The notes below the pieces were generated by a model. That model saw only the letters and a list, made by a program, of their open reading frames with translations, was not told where the DNA came from and did no database searches. A program made the position numbers and the translations under genes. A stretch of 64,000 nucleotides of DNA from Microvirga soli (GTDB lineage: Bacteria; Pseudomonadota; Alphaproteobacteria; Rhizobiales; Beijerinckiaceae), in assembly GCF_016734765.1 (NCBI RefSeq), contig NZ_JAERQE010000017.1:41959-105958 (forward strand), in the 5' to 3' direction. Below, piece after piece: positions 44,350 to 53,660 of this stretch (its first letter is position 1; each line of letters opens with the position of its first letter).

Positions 44350-45567
44350 ATGAAGATCGCTTTCGTTCACCAGAACTTTCCGGGCCAGTTCCTGCGCCTG
44401 TCTCGGTCCTTTGCCGAAGAAGGCCATGAGGTCGTGGGCTTAGGGATGGTCAAGCAATGCTCCATTCCGGGCGTGAAGTACTTCTCCTACGACGCCGTGC
44501 CGGGGCCGGAGGATGCGCCCTTCCAGAACCGCTACTCTCCCGTGATTCCACGCCTGCGCCGGGCCTACGGCGTCGCTCACAGGGCCAAGGCGCTCGCCGA
44601 GCAGGGCTTTGAGCCGGACGTGGTGGTGGTCAATACGGGCTGGGGCGAGAACCTGTTCCTGAAGGACATCTGGCCGAAGGCCAAGCACGTCGCCTATTTC
44701 GAGTATTACTACCATGCCAAGGGGCAGGATCTCGATTTCGACCCCGAGTTCCCGGTCACCAACGAGGAGGTGATCTGGCGCCTGCGCCTCAAGAACTCCA
44801 TGCAGCTCGGCGCCCTGGACGCGGCCGATCTCGCTGTGGCGCCCACCCGCTACCAGCGCGACACCTTCCCGGAATATCTGCGCGACCGGCTCGCCATCAT
44901 TCATGACGGCATCGACACCAAGCGGCTCGTCCCCGACCGCAATGTGCGGATCAGGCTCGGCCAGGATGGGTCTCCGCTGACCCGCAATAGTCCTGTGGTC
45001 ACCTATGTAACCCGCAACATCGAGCCGATGCGGGGCGCCCATATCGTCTTCAAGAGCCTGCCCTACCTGCTCGACATCGACCCCGAACTCCGGGTGGTGA
45101 TCATCGGCGGCAAGGGCACCAGCTATTCCGGCTCCGCTCCGGGTGGGCAGTCCTGGTTCGACGTGTTCAAGGCCAGGATCGAGCGCCCGGTTGACTGGTC
45201 ACGGGTCCATTTCGTCGGGAACCTGCCCTACGACCAGTTCGTGAAGGTGCTGCAGGTCTCCTCGGCCCATGTGTACATGACCTATCCCTTCGTGCTGTCC
45301 TGGTCGTCGATCGAATCCATGGCGCTCGAATGCCGGATCGTGGCCTCCGACACGGAGCCGGTGCGCGAGATCATCCAGGACGGGGTCAACGGCCGTCTCT
45401 TCCCCTTCTTCGACGAGAAGGCCCTGGCCGAGCGGGTGCGCGAGACCTTGGCCGAGAAGGAGAAGTCCGCCGCCATGGCCGCCGAGGCCCGCCGGATCGC
45501 CGTCGCGAAATACGATTACGAAACCGTGTGCCTGCCTCAATGGCGCGACTTTCTGGGGATCCAATAA
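44350..45567 (+). CDS. Glycosyltransferase, GT4-like family
   Basis: This 405-residue protein begins MKIAFVHQNFPGQFLRL, a GT-B N-terminal Rossmann strand typical of group 1 glycosyltransferases. The C-terminal half has the sugar-nucleotide segment NIEPMRGAHIVFKSL and the closing EPVREIIQDGVNGRLFP. It presumably transfers a sugar from an NDP-donor to a surface polysaccharide or lipid, but acceptor and donor are unknown. The ATG at 44350 has AGGAGG and GAGGGGG upstream; a frame open from 44278 would enter the palindromic repeat. The neighbouring kinase and the COX IV gene suggest no pathway. Confidence 0.88.
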   Translation: MKIAFVHQNFPGQFLRLSRSFAEEGHEVVGLGMVKQCSIPGVKYFSYDAVPGPEDAPFQNRYSPVIPRLRRAYGVAHRAKALAEQGFEPDVVVVNTGWGENLFLKDIWPKAKHVAYFEYYYHAKGQDLDFDPEFPVTNEEVIWRLRLKNSMQLGALDAADLAVAPTRYQRDTFPEYLRDRLAIIHDGIDTKRLVPDRNVRIRLGQDGSPLTRNSPVVTYVTRNIEPMRGAHIVFKSLPYLLDIDPELRVVIIGGKGTSYSGSAPGGQSWFDVFKARIERPVDWSRVHFVGNLPYDQFVKVLQVSSAHVYMTYPFVLSWSSIESMALECRIVASDTEPVREIIQDGVNGRLFPFFDEKALAERVRETLAEKEKSAAMAAEARRIAVAKYDYETVCLPQWRDFLGIQ

Positions 45568-45680
45568 TTCCACGAAACATTGATAAAGTTCCGCCGGGAG
45601 CCATTCGAAAGATTGCGGCTCCTCACCGCATGCGGTAAACGCAGCAATTAACACGTGACGCTCAAACGGGGCTTTGAATC

Positions 45681-45974
45681 ATGGCCGATACAAAACATGC
45701 GCCGCATGGGGGCTATAGTCCGGATATGGACAGCCGCGCCCATGAGGCGACCTACAACGGATTCATTCAGTTCGCTGAAATCAGCACCGCCGTTGTGATC
45801 TGCTTCGTGCTGGCGCTGGCCGTCGGCGGCATCAAGCATGCTTGGCTGACATCCATCTTCGGTGTCGTTCTCTCTCTGGCCGCAGGCGGGCTCGGGGCCA
45901 TGGCTCCCTCCATCGGGGTGCGTGCTCCCGCAGCCGTCGGCGTTCTTCTTCTCCTGGCGCTCGTCTTCTACTGA
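45681..45974 (+). CDS. aa3-type cytochrome c oxidase subunit IV
   Basis: A small accessory subunit (COX4_pro_2 family) of the alphaproteobacterial terminal oxidase. The 97-residue protein begins with a short hydrophilic segment (MADTKHAPHGGYSPDMDSRA), then TYNGFIQFAEISTAVVICFV, the signature of this family, and two further hydrophobic segments to the end, giving three membrane passes. pntAA begins 73 bases downstream, an order seen in many Hyphomicrobiales, so both belong to membrane bioenergetics although the proteins are in different complexes. Confidence 0.88.
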   Translation: MADTKHAPHGGYSPDMDSRAHEATYNGFIQFAEISTAVVICFVLALAVGGIKHAWLTSIFGVVLSLAAGGLGAMAPSIGVRAPAAVGVLLLLALVFY

Positions 45975-46047
45975 GCCGCGGGAGTTTCCACCGACACGAG
46001 ACAAGAGCTTGATCTCAAGCCATTGACCAAATCGCAGGGGGGCTAAA

Positions 46048-47184
46048 ATGCGGATCGCCGTTCTCTCCGAAACCGATGGAGCGGAGACCCGTGTTTCCGC
46101 CACCCCCGAGACGGTCAAGAAGTACAAAACGCTCGGCGCGGATGTGGTCGTCCAGGCCGGCGCGGGCGCCAAGGCCGGCATCCCCGATGCCGAGTTCGAG
46201 ACCGCGGGCGCCTCGGTGGCGGCCAGTGCCGCCGATGCCCTCAAGGATGCGGACGTCATCCTGAAGGTCCGCCGCCCGGCCGAGGGCGAATTGTCCGGTG
46301 CCAAGCCCGGCGCGCTTGTCATCGCCATCATGGATCCCTACGGCCAGGACACGGCTCTCAAGGCCCTGGCCGATGCGCAGGTTGCCGCCTTCTCCATGGA
46401 ACTGATGCCCCGCATCACCCGTGCCCAGGTGATGGACGTGCTCTCCTCCCAGGCCAACCTCGCCGGCTACCGCGCCGTCATCGACGCCGTTGCCGAATAC
46501 GGCCGGGCCATCCCGATGATGATGACCGCAGCCGGCACCGTGCCGGCAGCCCGCATCTTCGTCATGGGCGCAGGCGTCGCCGGCCTCCAGGCCGTCGCCA
46601 CGGCGCGCCGCCTCGGCGCGGTGGTGACCGCTACCGACGTGCGCCCCGCCGCCAAGGAACAGGTGGAGAGCCTGGGCGCCAAGTTCGTCGCGGTCGAGGA
46701 CGAAGAGTTCAAGCAGGCCGAGACGGCCGGCGGCTATGCCAAGGAAATGTCGGCGGAGTACCGGGCCAAGCAGGCCGAGCTGGTGACAGCCCATATCGCC
46801 AAGCAGGACATCGTCATCACCACGGCCCTGATCCCGGGCCGCCCGGCTCCCAAGCTCGTCACCCGCGCCATGGTCGAATCCATGAAGCCGGGCTCGGTGA
46901 TCGTCGATCTGGCGGTGGAGCGCGGCGGCAACTGCGAGGCCGCAATCCCCGGCCAGGTGGTGGAGCATAACGGCGTGAAGATCGTGGGCCACCTCAACGT
47001 GCCGGGGCGCCTCGCCGCCACGGCCTCCAGCCTCTACGCGAAGAACCTCTATGCCTTCGTCGAGACGCTGGTGAACAAGGACACCAAGGAACTGGCCGTG
47101 AAATGGGACGACGAGCTGGTCAAGGCCACCTGCCTGACCCGCGACGGCGCCATCGTTCACACCGCCTTCCAGCCGACCGCTTAA
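46048..47184 (+). CDS. pntAA: NAD(P) transhydrogenase subunit alpha, part 1 (NAD-binding)
   Basis: It binds NAD(H) in the proton-translocating transhydrogenase, which uses the proton gradient to reduce NADP+ with NADH. The 378-residue soluble domain I has [20 protein letters not shown], the Rossmann loop [19 protein letters not shown] (about 172-190), and the closing [20 protein letters not shown]. The split of PntA into PntAA and PntAB is the usual alphaproteobacterial form. A ribosome site CAGGGGGG is seen nine bases before the ATG at 46048. pntAB follows after 19 bp. Confidence 0.96.
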   Translation: MRIAVLSETDGAETRVSATPETVKKYKTLGADVVVQAGAGAKAGIPDAEFETAGASVAASAADALKDADVILKVRRPAEGELSGAKPGALVIAIMDPYGQDTALKALADAQVAAFSMELMPRITRAQVMDVLSSQANLAGYRAVIDAVAEYGRAIPMMMTAAGTVPAARIFVMGAGVAGLQAVATARRLGAVVTATDVRPAAKEQVESLGAKFVAVEDEEFKQAETAGGYAKEMSAEYRAKQAELVTAHIAKQDIVITTALIPGRPAPKLVTRAMVESMKPGSVIVDLAVERGGNCEAAIPGQVVEHNGVKIVGHLNVPGRLAATASSLYAKNLYAFVETLVNKDTKELAVKWDDELVKATCLTRDGAIVHTAFQPTA

Positions 47185-47203
47185 ACCGTCCAGGGAGGAC
47201 ATC

Positions 47204-47650
47204 ATGGCACTCACGCCCGAACAGGCTGTCGAGCAGGCCCGAGCGGCGGCCGAGGCCGCCCGCCGTGCCGCTGAATCGGCCCAGTCCATCGCAGACCAGC
47301 TGGCCGACACGGCAGGCCACGCCGCAGCAGTTGTCACCCACGGGGCGGTGGACCCCACGGTGTTTCGCCTGGCTATCTTCGTGCTGGCGATCTTCGTCGG
47401 CTACTACGTGGTCTGGCAGGTGACACCGGCCCTGCACACGCCATTGATGTCGGTGACCAACGCCATCTCGTCGGTGATCGTGGTCGGCGCCGTCCTGGCG
47501 GTGGGGGTCAATGTAGCACCGAGCCTTGGCGAAGGCCCGATCTGGGCCCGGGCGCTCGGCTTCATCGGCCTGATCCTCGCGTCCATCAACATCTTCGGCG
47601 GCTTCCTGGTGACCCAGCGCATGCTCGCCATGTACCGCAAGAAGGGATGA
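47204..47650 (+). CDS. pntAB: NAD(P) transhydrogenase subunit alpha, part 2 (membrane)
   Basis: The membrane part of the split alpha subunit, contributing helices to the proton channel. The 148-residue protein has an Ala-rich, charged N-terminal segment (about 1-50) longer than in most PntAB proteins, then three membrane helices at about 51-72, 80-101 and 107-135. The ATG follows GGGAGGA. pntB starts five bases after the stop, so the three genes form a tight operon. Confidence 0.93.
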   Translation: MALTPEQAVEQARAAAEAARRAAESAQSIADQLADTAGHAAAVVTHGAVDPTVFRLAIFVLAIFVGYYVVWQVTPALHTPLMSVTNAISSVIVVGAVLAVGVNVAPSLGEGPIWARALGFIGLILASINIFGGFLVTQRMLAMYRKKG

Positions 47651-47654
47651 GGCG

Positions 47655-49055
47655 ATGTCGGCCAATCTAGCCTCGATCCTCTACCTCGTCTCCGGCGTCC
47701 TGTTCATCCTGGCCCTGAGGGGCCTCTCGCACCCCACCACCTCCCGGCAGGGCAACCTCTACGGCATGGTGGGCATGGGGATCGCCATCCTCACCACCCT
47801 GTTCGTCTCGCCCCCGAGCGGTTTCGGCGGCTGGGCGCTGGTAATCCTGGGGCTCGCCATCGGCGGCGGCATCGGCGCGGTGATCGCCCGGCGCGTGCCC
47901 ATGACGGCCATGCCCCAGCTCGTGGCGGCCTTCCACTCCCTGGTGGGGCTCGCGGCGGTGCTGGTGGCGGCAGGCGCGCTCTACGCGCCGCAGGCCTTCA
48001 GCATCGGGGCGGAGGGCACCATCCATGGCGGCTCGCTCTTCGAGATGGCGCTCGGTGTGGCCATCGGGGCCATCACCTTCACCGGCTCCGTCATCGCGTT
48101 TCTGAAGCTTGACGGGCGCATGTCTGGCAAGCCGATCATGCTGCCGAGCCGGCACCTCATCAACATCGGTCTGGCCCTCCTGCTGCTGGTGCTGCTGGTC
48201 GCCTTCATCCGCACCGAGAGCCACGCAGCCTTCTGGCTGATCGTGCTGGTCTCCTTCGTGCTCGGCGTCACCCTCATCATCCCCATCGGCGGCGCCGATA
48301 TGCCGGTGGTGGTGTCGATGCTCAACTCCTATTCGGGCTGGGCGGCGGCTGGCATCGGCTTTACGCTCGGCAACCTCGCGCTCATCATCACCGGCGCGCT
48401 GGTGGGCTCGTCGGGAGCGATCCTGTCCTACATCATGTGCAAGGGCATGAACCGCTCCTTCATCTCGGTGATCCTCGGCGGTTTTGGCGGCGAGACCACA
48501 GGGGCTGCAGCCGGCGGTGCGGTCGAGACCCGGCCCGTGAAGCAGGGTTCGGCAGATGACGCCGCTTTCATCATGAAGAACGCCTCCAAAGTCATCATCG
48601 TGCCGGGCTACGGCATGGCGGTGGCTCAGGCGCAGCACGCGCTTCGCGAAATGGCCGACGAGCTGAAGGCCGAAGGCGTGGAAGTGAAATATGCCATCCA
48701 CCCAGTGGCGGGCCGCATGCCTGGCCACATGAACGTGCTGCTGGCGGAAGCCAATGTTCCCTATGACGAGGTGTTCGAACTCGAGGACATCAACGGCGAG
48801 TTCGCCCAGGCGGATGTCGCCTTCGTCATCGGCGCCAACGACGTGACGAACCCGGCCGCCAAGACCGATCCGGCCTCGCCGATCTTCGGCATGCCAATCC
48901 TCGATGTAGAGCGGGCCAAGACCGTGCTGTTCATCAAGCGCGGCATGGGCTCCGGCTATGCGGGCGTGGAAAACGAGCTGTTCTTCCGCGACAACACCAT
49001 GATGCTCTTCGGTGACGCCAAGAAGGTGGTCGACGAGATTCTGAAAAATCTCTGA
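47655..49055 (+). CDS. pntB: NAD(P) transhydrogenase subunit beta
   Basis: It carries the rest of the membrane domain and the NADP(H)-binding domain III. The 466-residue protein has about nine membrane helices (about 2-260), then the soluble domain III. The NADP-site motifs are GYGMAVAQAQHALREMAD (about 317-334), IHPVAGRMPGHMNVLLAEA and IGANDVTNPAA. It is last in the pnt operon and followed by a strong terminator. The operon supplies NADPH at the expense of proton motive force, which the aa3 oxidase replenishes. Confidence 0.97.
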   Translation: MSANLASILYLVSGVLFILALRGLSHPTTSRQGNLYGMVGMGIAILTTLFVSPPSGFGGWALVILGLAIGGGIGAVIARRVPMTAMPQLVAAFHSLVGLAAVLVAAGALYAPQAFSIGAEGTIHGGSLFEMALGVAIGAITFTGSVIAFLKLDGRMSGKPIMLPSRHLINIGLALLLLVLLVAFIRTESHAAFWLIVLVSFVLGVTLIIPIGGADMPVVVSMLNSYSGWAAAGIGFTLGNLALIITGALVGSSGAILSYIMCKGMNRSFISVILGGFGGETTGAAAGGAVETRPVKQGSADDAAFIMKNASKVIIVPGYGMAVAQAQHALREMADELKAEGVEVKYAIHPVAGRMPGHMNVLLAEANVPYDEVFELEDINGEFAQADVAFVIGANDVTNPAAKTDPASPIFGMPILDVERAKTVLFIKRGMGSGYAGVENELFFRDNTMMLFGDAKKVVDEILKNL

Positions 49056-49078
49056 TCGGGTGATCGGAGAAGCGTTTC

Positions 49079-49108
49079 ATGCCCGGCCTTCGTGCCGGGC
49101 ATTTTTTG
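49079..49108 (+). terminator. Terminator of the pnt operon
   Basis: GCCCGGC and GCCGGGC (extended by AT on both sides) around CTTCGT, followed by six T residues, 24 bases after the pntB stop. Confidence 0.9.
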
Positions 49109-49126
49109 TTTCTCGTTACATTCCCA

Positions 49127-49271
49127 CTGTCATTCCGGGGCGAGCGGTAGCGAGAGCCCGGAATCCATAATCACCACGCCTTACGAGGGAGCGAGCAGCG
49201 TTACGCTTCTTCCTGCATTGTTAGCGGTTATGGATTCCGGGCTCGCCTTCGGGCGACCCGGAATGACGGTG
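49127..49271. repeat. Large palindromic repeat (gtcattccgg family), about 145 bp
   Basis: The ends are inverted copies GTCATTCCGGG and CCCGGAATGAC, with nested arms around GGAATCCATAA and TTATGGATTCC. Its interior (CACGCCTTACGAGG, GAGCGAGCAGCG, TGCATTGTTAGCGG) matches the interior of the repeat at 57173-57302 at most positions, so the two are copies of one element. No open frame with coding features is inside. Confidence 0.85.
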
Positions 49272-49337
49272 GAACGGTGACGGAAAACGAGAAATCTGCT
49301 TTAACGCCGTCTCTGTCGCGCTTTGCTCGGACGTCCC

Positions 49338-49817
49338 ATGCCCTCCATCTCCCTCCGCACCGCTCTTCCTGCCGACCGGAGCACCGTCGTCGAGCTGATT
49401 CATCAGCTCAATGTCTTCGAGGCCGATCTCGTCGGTGACCGCCGCCGCGATTACGCTGCGGCCGAGGAATATTACGACGAGCTGATGCAGCGTCTGTCGC
49501 GCCGCAACGGCCGCATCATCCTGGCGGAGGCGGAAGGGATCGTCATTGCCGCCATGGGCTTTTCGCTCGATCAGGATGCCGCTTACGTGATCGACGATGT
49601 ACGCAACCATGGCACCGTGACCGACCTGATCGTGCACAATGACTGGCGCGCACGCGGCATCGGCCAGATGCTGCTCAACGAGGCCGAGCGCCTGACGAAA
49701 GAAGCCGGACACAAGCGCCTCGTCATCGGCGCCCTCGTGGCCAATGAGCGGGCCGAGCGCACCTACCGGGCTTTCGGCTTCGTGCCCTACGTGTCGATCC
49801 TGTCGAAGGAATTGTGA
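49338..49817 (+). CDS. GNAT-family N-acetyltransferase
   Basis: A 159-residue GCN5-related acetyltransferase that would move an acetyl group from acetyl-CoA to an amine on a small molecule or protein. The acetyl-CoA-binding strand and loop are VTDLIVHNDWRARGIGQML, with RARGIG as the pyrophosphate loop, then the late RTYRAFGFV motif. The ATG at 49338 starts just after GGACGTCCC; a TTG at 49323 could add five residues. Its last 31 bases overlap the convergent nucleotidyltransferase-like gene. Substrate unknown. Confidence 0.85.
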   Translation: MPSISLRTALPADRSTVVELIHQLNVFEADLVGDRRRDYAAAEEYYDELMQRLSRRNGRIILAEAEGIVIAAMGFSLDQDAAYVIDDVRNHGTVTDLIVHNDWRARGIGQMLLNEAERLTKEAGHKRLVIGALVANERAERTYRAFGFVPYVSILSKEL

Positions 49818-50410
49818 GAAGCCGGATAGGCCTCCTGCCATGACATCAGCATGGTCAGCTTCGGCCAGCGGGCGGGCCAATCCTTCGTGATGATCCGCTC
49901 GCGATAGATGTCCATCTTATGCCCGAAAACCGGCGTCGGGCGCACGATCAGGTTCAGAAGGTCGTCGATACCGTAGGGCGCCATCACCTCGACCCTGCCT
50001 TCGACCGTGCGGGCTGCGATCGCGGTCGCCGTTTCGGCCCAGTGAGCCACGGCATCGGCAGTATTGTGGTAGGGCGCATCGCCGTTGTGCAGGTGCATGC
50101 GCGCCTGGTTCTTCACGGACCACGGAATGCCTGGTGCCAGCATGCGCAGCCTGCGCTCGATCTCGGCCTCCCGCGCCTTGCTGGTGTCATCACGGTCGAA
50201 GTAGAGCATATCCACATCGGCAAGACGCGCCACGTCGATGGTGCGCCTATGCAGCACGTCCCAGACGCTGTTGCGGATGAAGCCCGCGCCGATCCAGGCG
50301 TCGGGAAGCTGGATGCTCTCCACATGCAAAAGAAGCGCATGCGAGGCTACATGCGCTTCGAGAAGCCGTTCGATGTCGGAGATTGCCCGCAGGGGAGGGG
50401 CGGGGTTCAT
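49787..50410 (-). CDS. Nucleotidyltransferase family protein (DUF925/NTP_transf_6-like)
   Basis: A 207-residue cytoplasmic protein of the family typified by E. coli YiaD-adjacent YfeC-like proteins; I recognise the pattern SIQLPDAWIGAGFIRNSVWDVLH, followed by DVDMLYFDRDD, an acidic pair as in nucleotidyltransferases, and the WSVKNQARMHLHNGDAPY segment. The true substrate is not known. The start was set to the ATG at 50410; longer starts run into the palindromic repeat at 50441. Its 3' end overlaps the GNAT gene by 31 bases, tail to tail. Confidence 0.8.
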   Translation of the reverse strand: MNPAPPLRAISDIERLLEAHVASHALLLHVESIQLPDAWIGAGFIRNSVWDVLHRRTIDVARLADVDMLYFDRDDTSKAREAEIERRLRMLAPGIPWSVKNQARMHLHNGDAPYHNTADAVAHWAETATAIAARTVEGRVEVMAPYGIDDLLNLIVRPTPVFGHKMDIYRERIITKDWPARWPKLTMLMSWQEAYPASHNSFDRIDT

Positions 50411-50440
50411 GCCGCCGCGCCCTAACCAATCTTTTGGTTG

Positions 50441-50489
50441 GCGCATCGTGTGGTCCGGAAAACCGGGTCCACTTTTCCGCACGATGCGC
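50441..50489. repeat. Palindromic intergenic repeat (gcgcatcgtg family)
   Basis: GCGCATCGTG and CACGATGCGC are inverted ends; the interior GGAAAACCGGGTCCACTTTTCC is itself partly self-complementary. It matches 60511-60580 and the right half of 2837-2887. It ends at the stop codon of the TPR lipoprotein gene and may serve as its 3' hairpin. Confidence 0.85.
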
Positions 50490-51355
50490 TACGAGCGGAA
50501 CAGACCGGCGACACCGCCGCCCTGCAGGCGGGACGAACCCTGGCGGGCGACGCTGTTGCTGTTGTCGATGGTGAGAGCCCGCGAATAGCTCTCGAGGGCT
50601 TGGCTCTTGTCGCCCTTGCGCTCCATGGCCACGCCGCGCCATGCCCAGGAATTAGCGTCCTTGGCATCGACGTTGAGGGCCGCGTTGAAGTCCTCGATGG
50701 CCTTGTCGTACTGGTTCGTGGCCACGAGGCTCTGGCCGCGGGCCGCATAGGGCGCGCCCACGAAGGGGTTGCGGTCGATGGTGGCGTCGAAGTCGAGGAT
50801 CGCCTGCTGGTGCATGCCCTGGCGCTGATAGAGCAGGCCGCGGGAATGCAGTGCCTCGGCCGATTCGGGCAGGAGGCGCGTTGCCATGTTCAGGTCGCTG
50901 AGGGCTTCCTGGAACTGGTTCTGAGCGCGGTAGAGATTGGCGCGGCCGATATAGGCCGGGCCGTAATTCGGATCGGCCTGGATCGCCCGGGTGAAGTCGG
51001 CGAGTGCCTGGTCGTTGCGGTTCGTCTGGCGCAGGGCCAGCGCCCGGTTGGTATAGGCCGGCGCGTAGTTCGGATCGATCTGCACCGCCTTGGTGAAGTC
51101 GGTCATGGCGCTGCTGTAATTGCCCACGCGGGCATAGGCCGCGCCGCGGGTGTTGTAGGCGCTCGGATCGTTCGGGTTGCGCTGAATCACGTCCGAAAGG
51201 GACGAGATGTTGACCGTGCTCGTGCCCTGGGTGTCCTCTTCCACCACGGCGATGCGCTGGGTCGGGGCGCCGCCCGTCGTACCGCAGGCAGAAAGACCGA
51301 GGGCGACTAGGGTCAGGCTCAAGGGGGCAAAACGGCGGATCGATGGGGCGAACAC
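50489..51355 (-). CDS. TPR-repeat lipoprotein
   Basis: A 288-residue exported protein whose signal peptide ends in the lipobox LGLSAC (Cys about residue 24), so it is likely an outer-membrane or inner-membrane lipoprotein. Six or so TPR units run from about 48 to 285, including NPNDPSAYNTRGAAYARVG and YAPAYTNRALAL, resembling NlpI/YbgF-like scaffolds. The start is the GTG at 51355 behind CTGGAGAC; the frame is open for 51 more codons upstream, but those codons precede the signal sequence. TPR scaffolds of this kind help cell-division and wall enzymes; a partner is unknown. Confidence 0.86.
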   Translation of the reverse strand: MFAPSIRRFAPLSLTLVALGLSACGTTGGAPTQRIAVVEEDTQGTSTVNISSLSDVIQRNPNDPSAYNTRGAAYARVGNYSSAMTDFTKAVQIDPNYAPAYTNRALALRQTNRNDQALADFTRAIQADPNYGPAYIGRANLYRAQNQFQEALSDLNMATRLLPESAEALHSRGLLYQRQGMHQQAILDFDATIDRNPFVGAPYAARGQSLVATNQYDKAIEDFNAALNVDAKDANSWAWRGVAMERKGDKSQALESYSRALTIDNSNSVARQGSSRLQGGGVAGLFRS

Positions 51356-51506
51356 GTTCGTCTCCAGCTTCTTACTCAGTACCAGGAGGCGGCACTCTGG
51401 CGGGAAATCCTTAACAGCCGTGAAACAAGGCATCAAAAAGGCGCCTGAGGGGGAATTTGCCGTTCGGGCGGAGCATCGGGTCGCAGGAGGGGAGGCCCAA
51501 ACATGC

Positions 51507-51540
51507 AAACAGCGCCCCGCTTGCGCGTCGGGCGCTGTTT
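51507..51540 (-). terminator. Terminator of rpsU
   Basis: On the minus strand AAACAGCGCCC and GGGCGCTGTTT-like arms form a long stem with a GC loop, and TTTGCATGTTT follows, about 38 bases beyond the rpsU stop. Confidence 0.7.
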
Positions 51541-51577
51541 CACAACCGATAGTCCAGCCGATGGCTCGATTGAGAGC

Positions 51578-51817
51578 TTAGCGGCCGCCCGTCGTCGGGC
51601 GCGGCTTCGAAGGCAGAAGGCCTTCGCGCTGCATGCGCTTGCGGATCAGCTTGCGGGCGCGGCGAACGGCCTCAGCCTTCTCGCGGGCCTTCTTCTCAGA
51701 CGGCTTCTCGTAGTGGCCGCGAAGCTTCATCTCGCGGAAGATACCCTCACGCTGCATCTTCTTCTTGAGAGCGCGGAGCGCCTGATCGACGTTGTTATCC
51801 CGGACAAGAACCTGCAC
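51578..51817 (-). CDS. rpsU: 30S ribosomal protein S21
   Basis: S21 binds 16S rRNA near the 3' end and helps translation initiation. The 79-residue product has the family core [20 protein letters not shown] (Met from GTG) and [19 protein letters not shown], and a lysine/arginine-rich tail. The GTG start at 51817 follows GAGGA at seven bases and gives the expected N-terminus. A structured RNA candidate and a terminator lie immediately upstream (51853-51975), so rpsU must have its own promoter in the 40-base gap or nearby. Confidence 0.95.
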   Translation of the reverse strand: MQVLVRDNNVDQALRALKKKMQREGIFREMKLRGHYEKPSEKKAREKAEAVRRARKLIRKRMQREGLLPSKPRPTTGGR

Positions 51818-51852
51818 GCGAATTCCTCGTATTTGAACCGTTTCGATTGTGA

Positions 51853-51885
51853 TAAAAAACAAAGGAGGCGCGTCAGGCGCACCTC
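51853..51885 (-). terminator. Terminator upstream of rpsU (end of purEK transcript or sRNA)
   Basis: Stem GAGGTGCG/CGCGCCTC with loop CCTGA followed by CTTTGTTTTTT on the minus strand. Confidence 0.85.
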
Positions 51886-51975
51886 TATCTGGCCGGCGTC
51901 AGTATCAGAAGAAGCCTTGCCTGTCCAGGGTTGCCGCCTAAGAAATGCGCCGGGCCAGAAAGACAATCGACGGGC
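51853..51975 (-). ncRNA. Structured RNA candidate between purK and rpsU
   Basis: On the minus strand a stem of 11 bp with one bulge (TCTGGCCCGGCG with CGCCGGCCAGA, 51948-51959 and 51888-51898) encloses a 49-base region with further pairing (CCTG/CAGG). Directly after it is a strong terminator: stem GAGGTGCG/CGCGCCTC with a T-run (TTTGTTTTTT). It may be an independent small RNA of about 125 bases or the structured 3' end of the purEK transcript. I could not match it to a family with confidence. Confidence 0.35.
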
Positions 51976-51986
51976 CTGAAAAAGGT

Positions 51987-53084
51987 TCAATCCTGTTCCG
52001 GAAATACCCTGGTCACATGCCCCATCTTGCGGCCGGCCCGGGCCTCGGCCTTGCCGTAGAGGTGCAGATGCGCGCCCGGCTCAGCCAGAATCTCCTCCCA
52101 GGCATCCGCATCGTGCCCGATCAGGTTCTTCATCTCAACACGGCCGAGGCGGGCGCTGTCGCCGAGCGGCCAGCCGCAGACGGCGCGCACATGCTGCTCG
52201 AACTGCGACGTTACGGCGCCGCCCAGGGTCCAATGGCCCGAATTGTGCACCCGCGGGGCGATCTCGTTGACCACGAGGCGCTCGCGCCCGCCTTCCGTGA
52301 CCAGGAACATCTCGACTGCCAGCACGCCCACATAGTCCAAGGCTTCTGCGATGGAGCGGGCGATGCGGACCGCCTGCTCCGCCGTCTCCTGCGAGACGCC
52401 GGCGGGAACCCGGGTGGTGTCGAGGATGTGTTGGCTGTGCTCGTTGGCGCAGAGATCGTAGGCCGCAAAGGCCCCGGAGGCGGTGCGGGCGGCCACCACA
52501 GAGACTTCCCGCTCGAAGGGCACGAAGCCCTCGACAATAGAGGAGGCGCGGCCGATCTCCGCCCAGGCGGCGGCAGGATCGGTGTCGGGCCTGACCATCA
52601 CCTGCCCCTTGCCGTCATAGCCGAAGCGCCGGGTCTTGAGCACGGCAGGCCGGCCGATGCGATCGAGCGCTTCCATGAGCTCGGCCTCATCCGAGAAGGC
52701 CGCGAAGGGGGCGACATCGATGCCAAGGCCCGCAATGAAGCTTTTTTCCAGGAACCGGTCCTGCGACACGGCCAGGGCCTGGGCATTGGGGGCCAGCAGG
52801 GTGTGGGTGCTCAGGATCGCGGCGGTCTCGCTCGGCACGTTCTCGAATTCATAGGTCACCACGTCCACGGCCTTGGCGAAGCGCACGAGGCTCGCCTCGT
52901 CCTCATAAGCCGCGACGGTGCACTCGGCCGCCACCTCGAAGGCCGGGCTGTTGTCGTCCGGGGCGTAGACATGGGTCTTCAGGCCCAGCTGCGCGGCCGC
53001 CATGGCGATCATGCGCCCGAGCTGGCCGCCGCCGAGAATGCCGAGGGTGCAGCCGGGGCGGATCATGGGCGTGTCAGCTTTCAT
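51987..53084 (-). CDS. purK: 5-(carboxyamino)imidazole ribonucleotide synthase
   Basis: An ATP-grasp enzyme that carboxylates aminoimidazole ribonucleotide using bicarbonate and ATP in purine synthesis. The 365-residue protein begins with a Rossmann-like segment ([18 protein letters not shown]), followed by the ATP-grasp core ([11 protein letters not shown], and the metal segment [14 protein letters not shown]). The start is the ATG at 53084, which overlaps purE by 11 bases; an ATG at 53066 is an alternative. purE and purK form a conventional purEK operon. Confidence 0.96.
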   Translation of the reverse strand: MKADTPMIRPGCTLGILGGGQLGRMIAMAAAQLGLKTHVYAPDDNSPAFEVAAECTVAAYEDEASLVRFAKAVDVVTYEFENVPSETAAILSTHTLLAPNAQALAVSQDRFLEKSFIAGLGIDVAPFAAFSDEAELMEALDRIGRPAVLKTRRFGYDGKGQVMVRPDTDPAAAWAEIGRASSIVEGFVPFEREVSVVAARTASGAFAAYDLCANEHSQHILDTTRVPAGVSQETAEQAVRIARSIAEALDYVGVLAVEMFLVTEGGRERLVVNEIAPRVHNSGHWTLGGAVTSQFEQHVRAVCGWPLGDSARLGRVEMKNLIGHDADAWEEILAEPGAHLHLYGKAEARAGRKMGHVTRVFPEQD

Positions 53085-53565
53085 CGGAGGGGCGCTCGGC
53101 CACGCCTTCGCTCTGGCGCGTGCGCCATGCGTCGAGGCGGTCGGCCAGCGCCGGATCGTGAAGGGCGAGGACGGCCGCGGCGAGGAGCGCCGCATTGACG
53201 GCCCCGGCCCGGCCGATGGCGAGCGTCCCGACCGGGATGCCGGCCGGCATCTGAACGATGGACAGCAGGCTGTCCTGGCCCGAGAGGGCCTTGGATTCCA
53301 CCGGCACGCCGAAGACGGGCAGGGGGGTCATGGCGGCGGTCATGCCGGGAAGGTGAGCCGCGCCTCCGGCGCCCGCGATGATCACCTGGAAGCCGTCGGC
53401 CTTGGCCTTCTTGGCGAAGGCATAGAGACGATCCGGGGTGCGATGGGCGGAAACGATCCGGGCGTCGTAAGGAATGCCCAGCGCCTCCAGGGTTTCGGCG
53501 GCATGGCGCATGGTGGCCCAGTCGGACTGGCTGCCCATGATAATGGCAATGGGGGTTCCGGCCAT
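53074..53565 (-). CDS. purE: 5-(carboxyamino)imidazole ribonucleotide mutase
   Basis: It moves the carboxyl group from N5 to C4 of the imidazole ring after PurK acts. The 163-residue protein has the diagnostic active-site segments [10 protein letters not shown] (about 7-16), [14 protein letters not shown] (about 40-53) and [14 protein letters not shown]. It is first in the purEK operon. The class I form (CAIR mutase) is implied by the adjoining purK. The C-terminal extension beyond the catalytic core is short and polar. Confidence 0.97.
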   Translation of the reverse strand: MAGTPIAIIMGSQSDWATMRHAAETLEALGIPYDARIVSAHRTPDRLYAFAKKAKADGFQVIIAGAGGAAHLPGMTAAMTPLPVFGVPVESKALSGQDSLLSIVQMPAGIPVGTLAIGRAGAVNAALLAAAVLALHDPALADRLDAWRTRQSEGVAERPSDES

Positions 53566-53660
53566 GGCGTCGCTCCGGCTTCAGGGCCTTTGGTGTCCAG
53601 CCCGAATAGCGAAGGCGCCCCCGGCAGGCAAGGGAGATACGGATCCTCGTACCGGAATTC

